Shown here one piece after another: positions 56,045 through 64,000 of a stretch of DNA of 64,000 nt. A program made the translations under genes and the position numbers. Below the pieces are notes generated by a model. The model was given only the letters and a program-made list of their open reading frames with translations. It was not told the DNA's origin and did not search any database. The DNA is from Ruminococcus sp. (lineage in GTDB: Bacteria > Bacillota > Clostridia > Oscillospirales > Ruminococcaceae). Where the stretch lies: the NCBI GenBank assembly GCA_020860605.1, contig JAJBTZ010000090.1, positions 248,001-312,000 of the forward strand. Reading direction: 5' to 3'. Positions within the stretch are counted from its first letter, which is position 1. Each line of letters starts with the position of its first letter.

Positions 56045-58984
56045 TTATTCTGTTCTCAAGGCTTCTACAGGGTCCTTCTTTGCTGCCATGCTTGATGGAA
56101 CCAAGCCAGAAATCAGCGTCAGGACTGTACTTATAACTATCAGGATCACTGCGCTCGAGGCAGGAAGCGAAGCTGCAAGGTAGGAAATGCCGGTTACACT
56201 CTGAAGTATGATATTGATAGGAATCAACAGTAGCAGTGAGATTATAATTCCCATCGCACCTGACACGAAGCCTTCAATAAGCGTTTCGGCGTTGAATACT
56301 CTTGAGATATCGCCCTTCGAAGCGCCGATTGCACGGAGGATTCCTATCTCCTTTGTTCTCTCGAGAACGGAGATGTAGGTTATAACTGCGATCATTATCG
56401 AAGAAACTACGAGTGAAATCGCAACGAATGCAATCAGGACATAGGAAATGGCGTTGATTATCGTCGTCATCGAAGACATAAGAAGTGCGATATAGTCGGT
56501 GTAGGAGATCTGGTCATCCTCGTCAACACTTTCATTATACTCCTCAATCAAGGCAGAGATTTCGTCCTTGTCCTCGAATGAAGCAGAATAGATGTAGATT
56601 GCACTCGGTGAGCCCTGATCAACATAGCCGAGTAAGGCCATGTTGTCATCATATGTCGAATCTGAGAAGCCTGTCGGGATATTTTCATCGTAGAGAGTCT
56701 GATACTCTTCGTCAGTTATCTCATAAGAATCGAGCATCGAAGCTATTTCGGACTCACTGAGGGCTGCAAGCTGAGTTGCAACTGTTTCGGAATACTGCTG
56801 AGTGATCAGAACGCTAAGGATCTGGACAATATAAGTTTCCTTGGTTGCAGAGTCGAGCGTCCCGATGTAGGACCTTATGGATTCCTCATCCATCTGGGTC
56901 TGGCTGACAAATGTCTCGACGAGAAGATCTTCAATCTCTTCATCTGTCATCGTTGAGCGCAGTTGCTCGACCGATTCACTGATATATTCCTCGCTTGGAA
57001 CACTTATGAGAGAGGTGTATATCTCCGCCTTCTCTGATTCGCTGAGTTCCGAAATCCATTCGTCTACAACGACTTTGATATCGTCGATAGTCGGCTCATC
57101 GTCGCCAGTGTGGAACTTAAGTCCAGTCAGAACATCGGTATCAGGATTCTCGGTCTGCTCAATTACAAGGGCGCTTGTCTCGGTTCTGTCAATTATATAT
57201 TCGGTCAGAGCGCCAGTATAACCGATAACACCACTCATGAAGCTCGATGCAGAGTCTTCACTCTGACGGATTATTCCAACTACGTTGAGCTTTATAGCGT
57301 TATCTGAGTCGTAGAGAAGCTGAAGACCGGTTTCGGCTTCGGTGGCATCGATATAGGTGGTTCCGTCTTCGCTGAGCTGGTATTTGTCGCAGTCAAGGAT
57401 GATTCTGAAGTCAAGGCTCATGATGTCTTCGTAGCTCCACGAGCTTACACCACTGTCTTCCTCGTCTGACTCTTCTCCGCTCATGGCACTTATGAGCTCA
57501 TCGCTCGTGACGAGGCCCATGGCGTAGAGCATCATGTCGTTGATTTCATTGTTCTCATCAACAACTATTACGATCTCATCATAGCTTTCAGGCCAGCGTC
57601 CAGCAATTACGTCATACTGTTCTGTCATCGACTCGTTTATAAGCTCGCCGTCCATACCGCTCAGAAGCTGTTGCCAGGCGTCAAGGGACATGTAACTCGT
57701 GAGTGTCGAACCTGAAATGTCGACTCCCATGCTCGAATAGAGTGAGGTCATGAGGTCAGTTATGTCAGACTTGACGATTTCTCCGTCGGCATTTGTGACA
57801 TAGACATTCATGTCGGTGTCATACTCATAGCTGTAAGCAGAAGCGAGACTCTTCATTTCATCGGAGGATTCTATATACTCCTTGAACTTGACGAGATTGT
57901 TTTCACGGGTTTCAATATTTGTCATCGACTCCATCATGCTTGACATGATGCTGCTTTCATAGACGGCGTCAAGCTCGTGCTCTTCCCCACTTTCGCTGCT
58001 TGCACCCATCAGTGACGTCATCAACTCGGTCATATCAACCTCACTGGCGCTGATAGTTATCGGGTAGGACGAAAGGGTGTCCTCCTGAACCCTGTCGATG
58101 TAGTTCTGTACTCCTGTTGACACAGCCAGAATCAGCGCAATGCCGATTATGCCTATACTTCCAGCGAAACAGGTCAGAATCGTTCGAGCCTTCTTTGTCA
58201 TCAGATTATTGAGGGATAACGAAAGAGCCGTTCCGAAGGACATAGAAGGCTTCTTCTCCTTGCCGACCTTTCTTATCTCGTCGGGAGAAGGCTGGGAATC
58301 ATCTTCTGAATATGGATCAGAGTCGCTCTGGATAACGCCATCGAGGCACCTGACAATTCTTGTCGCATACTGCTCGGCGAGTTCGGGGTTATGGGTGACC
58401 ATGATGACAAGGCGATCTTTCGAGACTTCCTTCAGGATTTCCATAATCTGAACGCTTGTCGTGGAGTCGAGAGCGCCTGTCGGCTCGTCAGCCATGAGGA
58501 TTTCAGGGTCGTTAACTAACGCTCTTGCTATTGCGACACGCTGCATCTGGCCACCAGACATCTGGTTGGGCTTCTTATTCAGCTGGTCCTCGAGACCAAC
58601 CTTCTTGAGAGCCTCGATTGCCCTCTTACGGCGTTCTGCTTTGCCTACACCACTGAGAGTCAGGGCGAGCTCAACGTTTGCAAGTACCGTTTGGTGAGGG
58701 ATGAGGTTGTATGACTGAAAGACGAAGCCCACTGAATGATTGCGGTAGGTGTCCCAGTCGGAATCTTTGAATTTCTTGGTTGAACGGCGATTGATAGACA
58801 AATCGCCTGAGGTGTACTGATCAAGTCCGCCGATGATGTTTAAAAGCGTTGTTTTGCCACAGCCTGATGGACCTAAGATGGCAACGAATTCTGATTTTCT
58901 GAACTCGATGCTGATGCCCTTCAGGGCGTGTATAGTTTCGTCACCGACGAAATAGTCTTTTGTAATGTTGGTTAATTTAAGCAT
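56045..58984 (-). CDS. MacB-like ABC transporter, fused ATPase and FtsX-type permease with large outer domain
   Basis: 979 residues from the ATG at 58984 (AGAAGGA upstream). Residues 1-235 are an ATPase: Walker [10 protein letters not shown], signature [15 protein letters not shown], Walker [12 protein letters not shown]. After an acidic linker, helix 1 (about 275-300, [17 protein letters not shown]) is followed by roughly 520 mostly acidic, Ser/Glu/Asp-rich extracytoplasmic residues, then three helices at the C-terminus ([22 protein letters not shown] and [13 protein letters not shown]) as in FtsX/MacB. This outer domain is about twice that of typical MacB. Such systems move lipoproteins, peptides or wall signals rather than small solutes. 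No partner gene is adjacent. Confidence 0.9.
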   Translation of the reverse strand: MLKLTNITKDYFVGDETIHALKGISIEFRKSEFVAILGPSGCGKTTLLNIIGGLDQYTSGDLSINRRSTKKFKDSDWDTYRNHSVGFVFQSYNLIPHQTVLANVELALTLSGVGKAERRKRAIEALKKVGLEDQLNKKPNQMSGGQMQRVAIARALVNDPEILMADEPTGALDSTTSVQIMEILKEVSKDRLVIMVTHNPELAEQYATRIVRCLDGVIQSDSDPYSEDDSQPSPDEIRKVGKEKKPSMSFGTALSLSLNNLMTKKARTILTCFAGSIGIIGIALILAVSTGVQNYIDRVQEDTLSSYPITISASEVDMTELMTSLMGASSESGEEHELDAVYESSIMSSMMESMTNIETRENNLVKFKEYIESSDEMKSLASAYSYEYDTDMNVYVTNADGEIVKSDITDLMTSLYSSMGVDISGSTLTSYMSLDAWQQLLSGMDGELINESMTEQYDVIAGRWPESYDEIVIVVDENNEINDMMLYAMGLVTSDELISAMSGEESDEEDSGVSSWSYEDIMSLDFRIILDCDKYQLSEDGTTYIDATEAETGLQLLYDSDNAIKLNVVGIIRQSEDSASSFMSGVIGYTGALTEYIIDRTETSALVIEQTENPDTDVLTGLKFHTGDDEPTIDDIKVVVDEWISELSESEKAEIYTSLISVPSEEYISESVEQLRSTMTDEEIEDLLVETFVSQTQMDEESIRSYIGTLDSATKETYIVQILSVLITQQYSETVATQLAALSESEIASMLDSYEITDEEYQTLYDENIPTGFSDSTYDDNMALLGYVDQGSPSAIYIYSASFEDKDEISALIEEYNESVDEDDQISYTDYIALLMSSMTTIINAISYVLIAFVAISLVVSSIMIAVITYISVLERTKEIGILRAIGASKGDISRVFNAETLIEGFVSGAMGIIISLLLLIPINIILQSVTGISYLAASLPASSAVILIVISTVLTLISGLVPSSMAAKKDPVEALRTE

Positions 58985-59087
58985 TATATGTCCTTCTCCT
59001 GGTGGGGAGTCTCCTTTCACATATGTAATACCGTTATCCGACAACTTTTTCAAAATTGTCTTATTATTAGGTTTTGTCTTAAAATCT

Positions 59088-59116
59088 ATGATATCATCAC
59101 TTGTCACAAAAGTCAA
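59088..59116 (-). promoter_or_regulatory. Promoter of the MacB-like gene
   Basis: On the minus strand TTGACT (59116-59111), a 17-bp spacer and TATCAT (59093-59088); predicted leader about 95 bases. Confidence 0.6.
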
Positions 59117-59131
59117 TTAGCCTCGGCTATC

Positions 59132-59175
59132 TTTCAACATCTTTTCACCACTGTATCACACTTGAGATGTTGAAA
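59132..59175. repeat. Inverted repeat upstream of the MacB-like gene's promoter
   Basis: A perfect 11-bp inverted repeat TTTCAACATCT (59132-59142)/AGATGTTGAAA (59165-59175) with a 22-bp centre. It ends 16 bp upstream of the -35 box, where an activator or two-dimer regulator could bind. Arms two helical turns or more apart suit a protein dimer pair better than an RNA hairpin. Confidence 0.6.
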
Positions 59176-59181
59176 AGCCGT

Positions 59182-59207
59182 TAAAAAAGCCGGCTTGGTT
59201 GCCGGCT
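59182..59207 (-). terminator. Terminator of the GH27/zinc-protein operon
   Basis: A 7-bp stem AGCCGGC/GCCGGCT with loop TTGGTT is followed on the minus strand by TTTTTAAC. Confidence 0.85.
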
Positions 59208-59217
59208 TCTTATTAAC

Positions 59218-59421
59218 TTACCTGAAAAGAAGGCAGGTGCCACTTTCGCGATAGTACCTGATTTTTGCCTCTATCGCTGCACGTGATACTCCTAAATAAT
59301 CAGCCAGGCAATCGATGCAGAGAAAATCATCAGCACACCTAAGGACCAGCTTCCGATATATCGCTATATCGTCACCCTCAAGAGCCTTTCCGCACTGACG
59401 GCAGGTTTCGAAGTTTGCCAT
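59218..59421 (-). CDS. Small four-cysteine (probable zinc-binding) protein
   Basis: 67 residues from the ATG at 59421, which overlaps the GH27 stop (TGATG). Two CxxC pairs, CRQCGK near residue 7 and CIDCLA near 36, should bind one zinc; between and after them are short helices (DDIAIYRKLVLRCADDF; YLGVSRAAIEAKIRYYRESG). A longer reading frame adds CQACQ upstream but overlaps the previous gene. Similar small proteins occur in Clostridia; I know no function. Translation is probably coupled to the alpha-galactosidase gene. Confidence 0.65.
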   Translation of the reverse strand: MANFETCRQCGKALEGDDIAIYRKLVLRCADDFLCIDCLADYLGVSRAAIEAKIRYYRESGTCLLFR

Positions 59422-60581
59422 CAGAGCTTGACAAGCTTGGCACGCATGATGAGGCAATCGTGAGCCTCAACATCGGCTGTGAATCTTTCAGCATAGGTGC
59501 CGATTACTTCGTGCTTCCAGCAGTCATACATCTCGAAGCCATAACCAGCTGAGGACGGAAGACCCATATCCCAGAACGGGAAGGAAGCAGCTCTTCCGAA
59601 CTTGTCGCCGAAATTGAAGAGGCCAATAGCATAATCGCCGTTCTCAAGAGGCTTAACGAGGATCTTGACCTGATTATCATCCCATCCAGAGGAATCAAGG
59701 ATATAAGCTCCCCTGCCCTCAGGATCCTGATTTATCGCGATAACGTCCTTATTCATGAGGATTTCTTTGGTGGCGTCGGTCATGTTTCTTATGTCACAGC
59801 CGATCATCAAGGGAGAATTCATCATCGCCCAGAGTGAGAAGTGGGACTTATACTCGGTATCGGTGCAACCAAAGCCACCGTCGCCGATGAAGTCATTATT
59901 CGAACCACCATGCATTCCGACAACGAGCATGTCGATGTCATTCCAGCAATAGACACCCTGCTGGCTCTGTCTGCCGAACTGGGATTTTGCAAGGTTAACT
60001 ATAGACTTCCAACTGTCCTGAATGTCACCTGTTGAGCGGAACATCTGGGCACCTGTTTCCTTGATCCAGGAATAAACGTCATCCTGACCCCAGTTGCAGG
60101 CGGAGAAGAGGATATCTCTTCCACAGTTTCTAAGAGCCATTCCCATTCTCTTATAGAGCAGCTCGCCAGGGATTCCCTTTGGCTTGAAGCAATAATCGTA
60201 TTTGAGGAAGTCTACTCCCCATTCTGCAAAAGTATTCGCATCGACGAATTCGTGCTCGAAGGATGCAGGATATGCTGCACAGGTGTGAGTTCCTGAGCAG
60301 GAATACATGCCGAATTTGAGCCCTTTGGAATGAATGTAGTCGGCAAGATACTTCATTCCGTGAGGGAACTTTTCGGGGTCTGCAACCAGTCTGCCGTTTT
60401 CGTCTCTTTCTTTCTTAGACCAGCAGTCGTCGATGACTATGTACTCATAGCCACAATCCTTGAGTCCTGATGCAACCATCTCGTCAGCAGCCTGCATTAC
60501 AAGCTCTTCGTTGATGTTCCATGTGAAGGTATTCCATGAGTTCCAGCCCATTGGCGGAGTACGCCCCAAATTCTTAGGCAT
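59421..60581 (-). CDS. Alpha-galactosidase, glycoside hydrolase family 27
   Basis: 386 residues, no signal peptide. The N-terminal block TPPMGWNSWNTFTWNINEE and VIDDCWSKKERDENGRL are family hallmarks. The nucleophile is Asp in FLKYDYCFKPKG near residue 131, and the acid/base Asp lies in CWNDIDMLVVG near 190. A C-terminal beta-sandwich follows. It would remove alpha-galactosyl (or alpha-N-acetylgalactosaminyl) units from imported oligosaccharides such as raffinose. It has its own promoter and is coupled to the small zinc protein gene. Confidence 0.93.
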   Translation of the reverse strand: MPKNLGRTPPMGWNSWNTFTWNINEELVMQAADEMVASGLKDCGYEYIVIDDCWSKKERDENGRLVADPEKFPHGMKYLADYIHSKGLKFGMYSCSGTHTCAAYPASFEHEFVDANTFAEWGVDFLKYDYCFKPKGIPGELLYKRMGMALRNCGRDILFSACNWGQDDVYSWIKETGAQMFRSTGDIQDSWKSIVNLAKSQFGRQSQQGVYCWNDIDMLVVGMHGGSNNDFIGDGGFGCTDTEYKSHFSLWAMMNSPLMIGCDIRNMTDATKEILMNKDVIAINQDPEGRGAYILDSSGWDDNQVKILVKPLENGDYAIGLFNFGDKFGRAASFPFWDMGLPSSAGYGFEMYDCWKHEVIGTYAERFTADVEAHDCLIMRAKLVKL

Positions 60582-60689
60582 ATAATCTCTTCCTTTCAGT
60601 GCAGGTATAAATTTATTATCCGAAGTGACTCTGCGCTACAGTCCTAGAAAACAGTCCAGAAAGCGCATAATCAGCCTGTTTACAATAAG

Positions 60690-60718
60690 ATTATAGCTTA
60701 TACCGCAGTGATTGTAAA
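60690..60718 (-). promoter_or_regulatory. Promoter of the GH27 gene
   Basis: On the minus strand TTTACA (60718-60713), a 17-bp spacer and TATAAT (60695-60690), about 110 bp upstream of the ATG. Confidence 0.75.
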
Positions 60719-60764
60719 TATAAATATATGATACGGATTTGTGTAGAACCGCACAATACAGCCG

Positions 60765-61949
60765 TCAGGAATTCCAGTAGCCCTTCAGCTTGTCAAAGAA
60801 GCCTTTTCTCGAAGCTGAGTTTTTGTCCTCCAAAGAGTCGTCGAAGGCCTTCAGAAGGTCAGCTTGCTTCTTGTTCAGGTTCTTAGGAACCTCAACCTTG
60901 ACTGTGACATACTGGTCGCCACGGTCGTTCTTATAGAGCCTCTTGACGCCTTTGCCACGAAGTCTGAAAACGGTTCCTGTCTGGGTTCCTGCAGGAACTG
61001 TGTATTTAACGTTGCCGTCGATTGTCGGGACGGTTATCTCATCGCCCAAAACTGCCTGAATATATGAAATCGGAACCTCGGTGTAGATGTCGTTGCCCTC
61101 ACGTTCGAAGAGCTCGTCTTCGGTGACATTGATCTTGATGTTGAGGTCACCGAATCCACCGCCGTTAACACCGCAGTTGCCGGCACCCGGGACACGAAGT
61201 GTCTGACCGTCGTCAATTCCAGCTGGGATTTCGACCTCTCGAGAAAGAGTTGAGCGGACTCTTCCCTGTCCTTGACAAGTTGTGCAGGCTTCTCTTATAA
61301 TCTTACCTCTGCCACCGCATCTTGAGCAAGTCTGAGTTGACTGGAACGTACCGAAGGCAGTCCTCTGGTTTATTCTCACCGTTCCAGAACCATGGCAATC
61401 GGGGCAGGTTTCCGGCTGGGCTCCACCCTTAGCTCCTGTTCCCTTGCAATCGGGGCAGGTGTCATAACGGGAAACCTTCACATTCTTCTTGGTGCCCTTG
61501 CAGGCTTCCATGAAGCTGATTGTCATCTCCTGACGAAGGTCTTGGCCACGTCTTGGTGCATTTGCATTTGAAGCACTCGAACGTGTTGATCCACCGCCGA
61601 AGAAGGCATCAAAGATATCGCCCATATCAGCTCCGAATCCTCCGAAGCCTCCACCATAGCCTCCGGCACCGCCATAGGAGCCGTAGCCACCGCCAGCACC
61701 CTGACCAGCACCATAGCTTGGATCTACCCCTGCGAAGCCGAACTGATCATACTTCTGCCTCTTGTCCTTGTCAGAAAGAACCTCATAGGCCTCGTTGACC
61801 TCTTTGAACTTGGCTTCGGCTTCCTTGTCATTTGGATGAAGGTCGGGATGATATTTCTTTGCGAGAGTTCTGTAGGCATGTTTCAGCTCTTCATCTGTAG
61901 CTGTCTTCTGAACGCCTAAAACCTCGTAATAATCTCTTTTGTCCGCCAT
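60765..61949 (-). CDS. dnaJ: Chaperone DnaJ
   Basis: 394 residues. The J domain (1-70) has the HPD tripeptide in [10 protein letters not shown] Gly/Phe-rich stretch (about 75-115) follows, then four zinc motifs [24 protein letters not shown] and CTTCQGQG and the C-terminal substrate-binding domains. It delivers unfolded proteins to DnaK and stimulates its ATPase. GGAG precedes the ATG. It lies 78 bp downstream of dnaK, separated by a hairpin. Confidence 0.97.
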   Translation of the reverse strand: MADKRDYYEVLGVQKTATDEELKHAYRTLAKKYHPDLHPNDKEAEAKFKEVNEAYEVLSDKDKRQKYDQFGFAGVDPSYGAGQGAGGGYGSYGGAGGYGGGFGGFGADMGDIFDAFFGGGSTRSSASNANAPRRGQDLRQEMTISFMEACKGTKKNVKVSRYDTCPDCKGTGAKGGAQPETCPDCHGSGTVRINQRTAFGTFQSTQTCSRCGGRGKIIREACTTCQGQGRVRSTLSREVEIPAGIDDGQTLRVPGAGNCGVNGGGFGDLNIKINVTEDELFEREGNDIYTEVPISYIQAVLGDEITVPTIDGNVKYTVPAGTQTGTVFRLRGKGVKRLYKNDRGDQYVTVKVEVPKNLNKKQADLLKAFDDSLEDKNSASRKGFFDKLKGYWNS

Positions 61950-61974
61950 AATTTACTCCCATATTGAAAGTTTG

Positions 61975-62007
61975 CCAATCCGCCGTGCCTTAATCCCGGC
62001 GGATTGG
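61975..62007. repeat. Hairpin between dnaK and dnaJ
   Basis: A perfect 10-bp stem CCAATCCGCC/GGCGGATTGG with a 13-base loop lies in the dnaK-dnaJ gap. It is followed on the minus strand by CAAACTTTC, with no T run, so it is more likely an RNA processing or stability element, or a partial attenuator, than a full terminator. Confidence 0.6.
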
Positions 62008-62027
62008 CTTTATAAAGTCTATCTTAA

Positions 62028-63863
62028 TCAGTCAGCGTCGGTGAAGTCGGCATCAACTACGTTGTCGTCTCCGCCATTGGAGCCACCGTTGTTGTCATCA
62101 GGTCCCTGCTGATTCTGCTGTTCAGCAGCTGCTGCAGAGTAAACCTTTGTAGCAATATTCTGGATCGACTGCTCGAGCTCCTTCTCCTTGGACTTGATAG
62201 CATCCATGTCGGTGCCCTTGAGAGCTTCCTCGAGAGCTGCGATCTTGGCTTCACAGTCGGACTTGTCAGAAGCATCTACCTTGTCGCCGAATTCCTCGAG
62301 GGACTTCTTGCACTGGAAGACCATCTGGTCAGCCTGATTTCTCGCATCGACGTCCTCACGCTTCTTCTTGTCCTCAGCTGCGAACTGCTCAGCTTCCTTG
62401 ACAGCCTTGTCGATGTCGTCCTTGGACATATTGGTTGAGGAAGTGATGGTGATCTTCTGCTGCTTGCCAGTGCCGAGGTCCTTAGCGGAAACGTTTACGA
62501 TACCGTTGGCATCAATATCGAAGGTTACCTCGATCTGAGGGATTCCTCTCGGAGCAGGAGCGATTCCGTCGAGGCGGAACATGCCAAGCTGCTTGTTGTC
62601 CTTGGCGAATTCTCTCTCTCCCTGAAGGATGTTGATATCAACTGTGGACTGGTTGTCGGCAGCGGTGGAGAATACCTGAGACTTCGAAACAGGAATAGTG
62701 GTGTTTCTCTCGATGATTCTTGTGCAGATACCGCCCATAGTTTCAAGGCCGAGTGAAAGCGGAGTTACATCAAGAAGGAGAAGTCCTTCCTTGACGTCGC
62801 CACCAAGGATACCGCCCTGAAGAGCAGCGCCGAGTGCAACACATTCATCAGGGTTAATGCCCTTGAACGGCTCCTTGCCAGTGATCTTTCTTACTGTATC
62901 TACGACTGCGGGGATTCTTGAAGAACCACCGACCATGAGAACCTTGTGGATATCGTTGGTCGAAAGTCCGCTGTCAGAAAGTGCCTGCTTAACAGGGCCA
63001 ACTGTAGCCTCAACGAGGTCAGCGGTAATTTCATTGAACTTAGCTCTTGTAAGAGTGTAGTCGAGGTGCTTCGGACCTGTTGCATCAGCTGTGATGAACG
63101 GAAGATTGATGTTGGAAGAAGCGACGTTGGAAAGCTCAATCTTTGCCTTCTCAGCAGCTTCCTTGAGTCTCTGCATTGCCGTCTTGTCGTTAGAAAGATC
63201 AATGCCGTCGGACTTCTTGAATTCGCTTACGAGTAAATAGATGATTCTCTGGTCGAAGTCATCGCCACCTAAGTGGTTGTTGCCAGCAGTAGCCAAAACT
63301 TCGGTTACGCCCTCGCCCATCTCGATAATAGAGACATCGAAGGTGCCGCCACCGAGGTCATAAACCATGGCCTTCTGGCTCTCTTCCTTATCGATTCCAT
63401 AGGAAAGAGCTGCAGCTGTAGGCTCGTTGATGATTCTTCTGACGTTAAGTCCAGCAATCTGGCCAGCGTCCTTGGTTGCCTGACGCTGAGAGTCGGTGAA
63501 GTATGCAGGAACTGTGATAACAGCGTCTGTTACTTTCTCTCCGAGGTAAGCCTCTGCATCCTGCTTCAGCTTCTGAAGAATCATTGCGGAAATCTCCTGA
63601 GGAGTGTAGCTCTTGCCACCCATCTGAGCCTTGTAATCGGAGCCCATGTGGCGCTTGATGGAAATTACGGTGTTGTCATAGTTGACAACTGCCTGTCTCT
63701 TAGCGACCTGACCTACAAGTCTGTCGCCGTTCTTTGATACTCCGACAACAGAAGGAGTTGTTCTTGCACCTTCACTGTTGGGGATTACTACTGCCTCGCC
63801 ACCTTCAACGACGGCTACGCATGAATTGGTTGTACCAAGGTCTATACCTATGATCTTTGACAT
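62028..63863 (-). CDS. dnaK: Chaperone DnaK (Hsp70)
   Basis: 611 residues. The nucleotide domain begins [19 protein letters not shown], with [29 protein letters not shown] and [10 protein letters not shown]; the linker is [12 protein letters not shown], and the lid ends in a Gln/Asn/Gly-rich tail. AAGGAGAG precedes the ATG. It refolds proteins with DnaJ and GrpE. Gene order grpE-dnaK-dnaJ is the usual Gram-positive heat-shock operon; hrcA and the CIRCE element would be beyond the right edge. Confidence 0.98.
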   Translation of the reverse strand: MSKIIGIDLGTTNSCVAVVEGGEAVVIPNSEGARTTPSVVGVSKNGDRLVGQVAKRQAVVNYDNTVISIKRHMGSDYKAQMGGKSYTPQEISAMILQKLKQDAEAYLGEKVTDAVITVPAYFTDSQRQATKDAGQIAGLNVRRIINEPTAAALSYGIDKEESQKAMVYDLGGGTFDVSIIEMGEGVTEVLATAGNNHLGGDDFDQRIIYLLVSEFKKSDGIDLSNDKTAMQRLKEAAEKAKIELSNVASSNINLPFITADATGPKHLDYTLTRAKFNEITADLVEATVGPVKQALSDSGLSTNDIHKVLMVGGSSRIPAVVDTVRKITGKEPFKGINPDECVALGAALQGGILGGDVKEGLLLLDVTPLSLGLETMGGICTRIIERNTTIPVSKSQVFSTAADNQSTVDINILQGEREFAKDNKQLGMFRLDGIAPAPRGIPQIEVTFDIDANGIVNVSAKDLGTGKQQKITITSSTNMSKDDIDKAVKEAEQFAAEDKKKREDVDARNQADQMVFQCKKSLEEFGDKVDASDKSDCEAKIAALEEALKGTDMDAIKSKEKELEQSIQNIATKVYSAAAAEQQNQQGPDDNNGGSNGGDDNVVDADFTDAD

Positions 63864-63920
63864 AAAATATCTCTCCTTAATAAGTATTTAAAATTTTAGG
63901 ATTTTGCGTTTTTATTCGGA

Positions 63921-64000
63921 CTAACAGTTTGCGACAGCGACCATTGCGGGTCTTATAACCTTGTCGCCACGCTTGTAGCCCTTCTGATAAACTTCGGCAA
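63921..64000 (-). CDS. grpE: GrpE nucleotide exchange factor (C-terminal end only)
   Basis: The last 26 codons before the window edge read AEVYQKGYKRGDKVIRPAMV and end VAVANC, the GrpE C-terminal signature. The gene continues beyond the right edge. It lies 57 bp upstream of dnaK, for which it exchanges ADP for ATP. Confidence 0.9.
   Translation of the reverse strand, partial: AEVYQKGYKRGDKVIRPAMVAVANC

Overview
The window looks like a chromosomal segment of an anaerobic, endospore-forming, Gram-positive Clostridia member, most likely of the Oscillospiraceae/Ruminococcaceae type found in the gut or rumen. The signs are an oxygen-independent ribonucleotide reductase (nrdD-nrdG), pyruvate phosphate dikinase plus PEP carboxykinase, spore maturation genes spmA-spmB, an AbrB/SpoVT-type regulator with a zinc ribbon, a T-box, many consensus sigma-A promoters with 17-bp spacers, and scattered glycoside hydrolases of families 43, 31 and 27 with acetyl-esterase-like enzymes. 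The lineage is inferred from gene content, not from a search. I see no phage, insertion sequence, CRISPR array or integrase.

Layout. 1-6.4 kb: a partial MATE exporter and a YfcE phosphodiesterase share a symmetric promoter, followed by a translationally coupled operon of two PlsC-type acyltransferases and two GT8 glycosyltransferases, then an esterase pseudogene that has lost its middle. 6.4-15.7 kb: two tRNA-Gln genes, a phosphoribosyltransferase, a HIT protein, alaS behind a T-box, a HAD phosphatase, a MarR-controlled heterodimeric ABC exporter and tRNA-Val. 15.8-25.9 kb: an esterase, then a nucleotide block in which nrdD-nrdG runs into a lone solute-binding lipoprotein and the deoC-deoD-deoB-cdd-pdp salvage genes. 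26-34.5 kb: a DUF4358-like lipoprotein with an SGNH hydrolase, asnB, a GH43 enzyme, and a P-type ATPase with mntP under a yybP-ykoY manganese riboswitch. 34.6-40.4 kb: folD, lgt with an acidic tail, AbrB, spmAB, ymdB, ttcA-like, and a 400-bp gap with a possible small antisense RNA/peptide locus. 40.4-50.2 kb: pckA, GH31, a fused alpha/beta hydrolase-condensation protein with a zinc-ribbon membrane partner, and ppdK. 50.4-56 kb: glmU-pth-mfd. 56-64 kb: a MacB-like ABC protein with a very large outer domain, a GH27 alpha-galactosidase with a small zinc protein, and dnaJ-dnaK-grpE.

How it fits together. Nucleoside breakdown (pdp, cdd, deoB, deoC, deoD) sits beside anaerobic deoxynucleotide synthesis. 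The sugar hydrolases are dispersed single genes rather than one polysaccharide locus. The least familiar units are the acyltransferase/GT8 quartet, the hydrolase-condensation fusion with its membrane partner, the two-exporter manganese operon and the small-RNA candidate near 40.2 kb.
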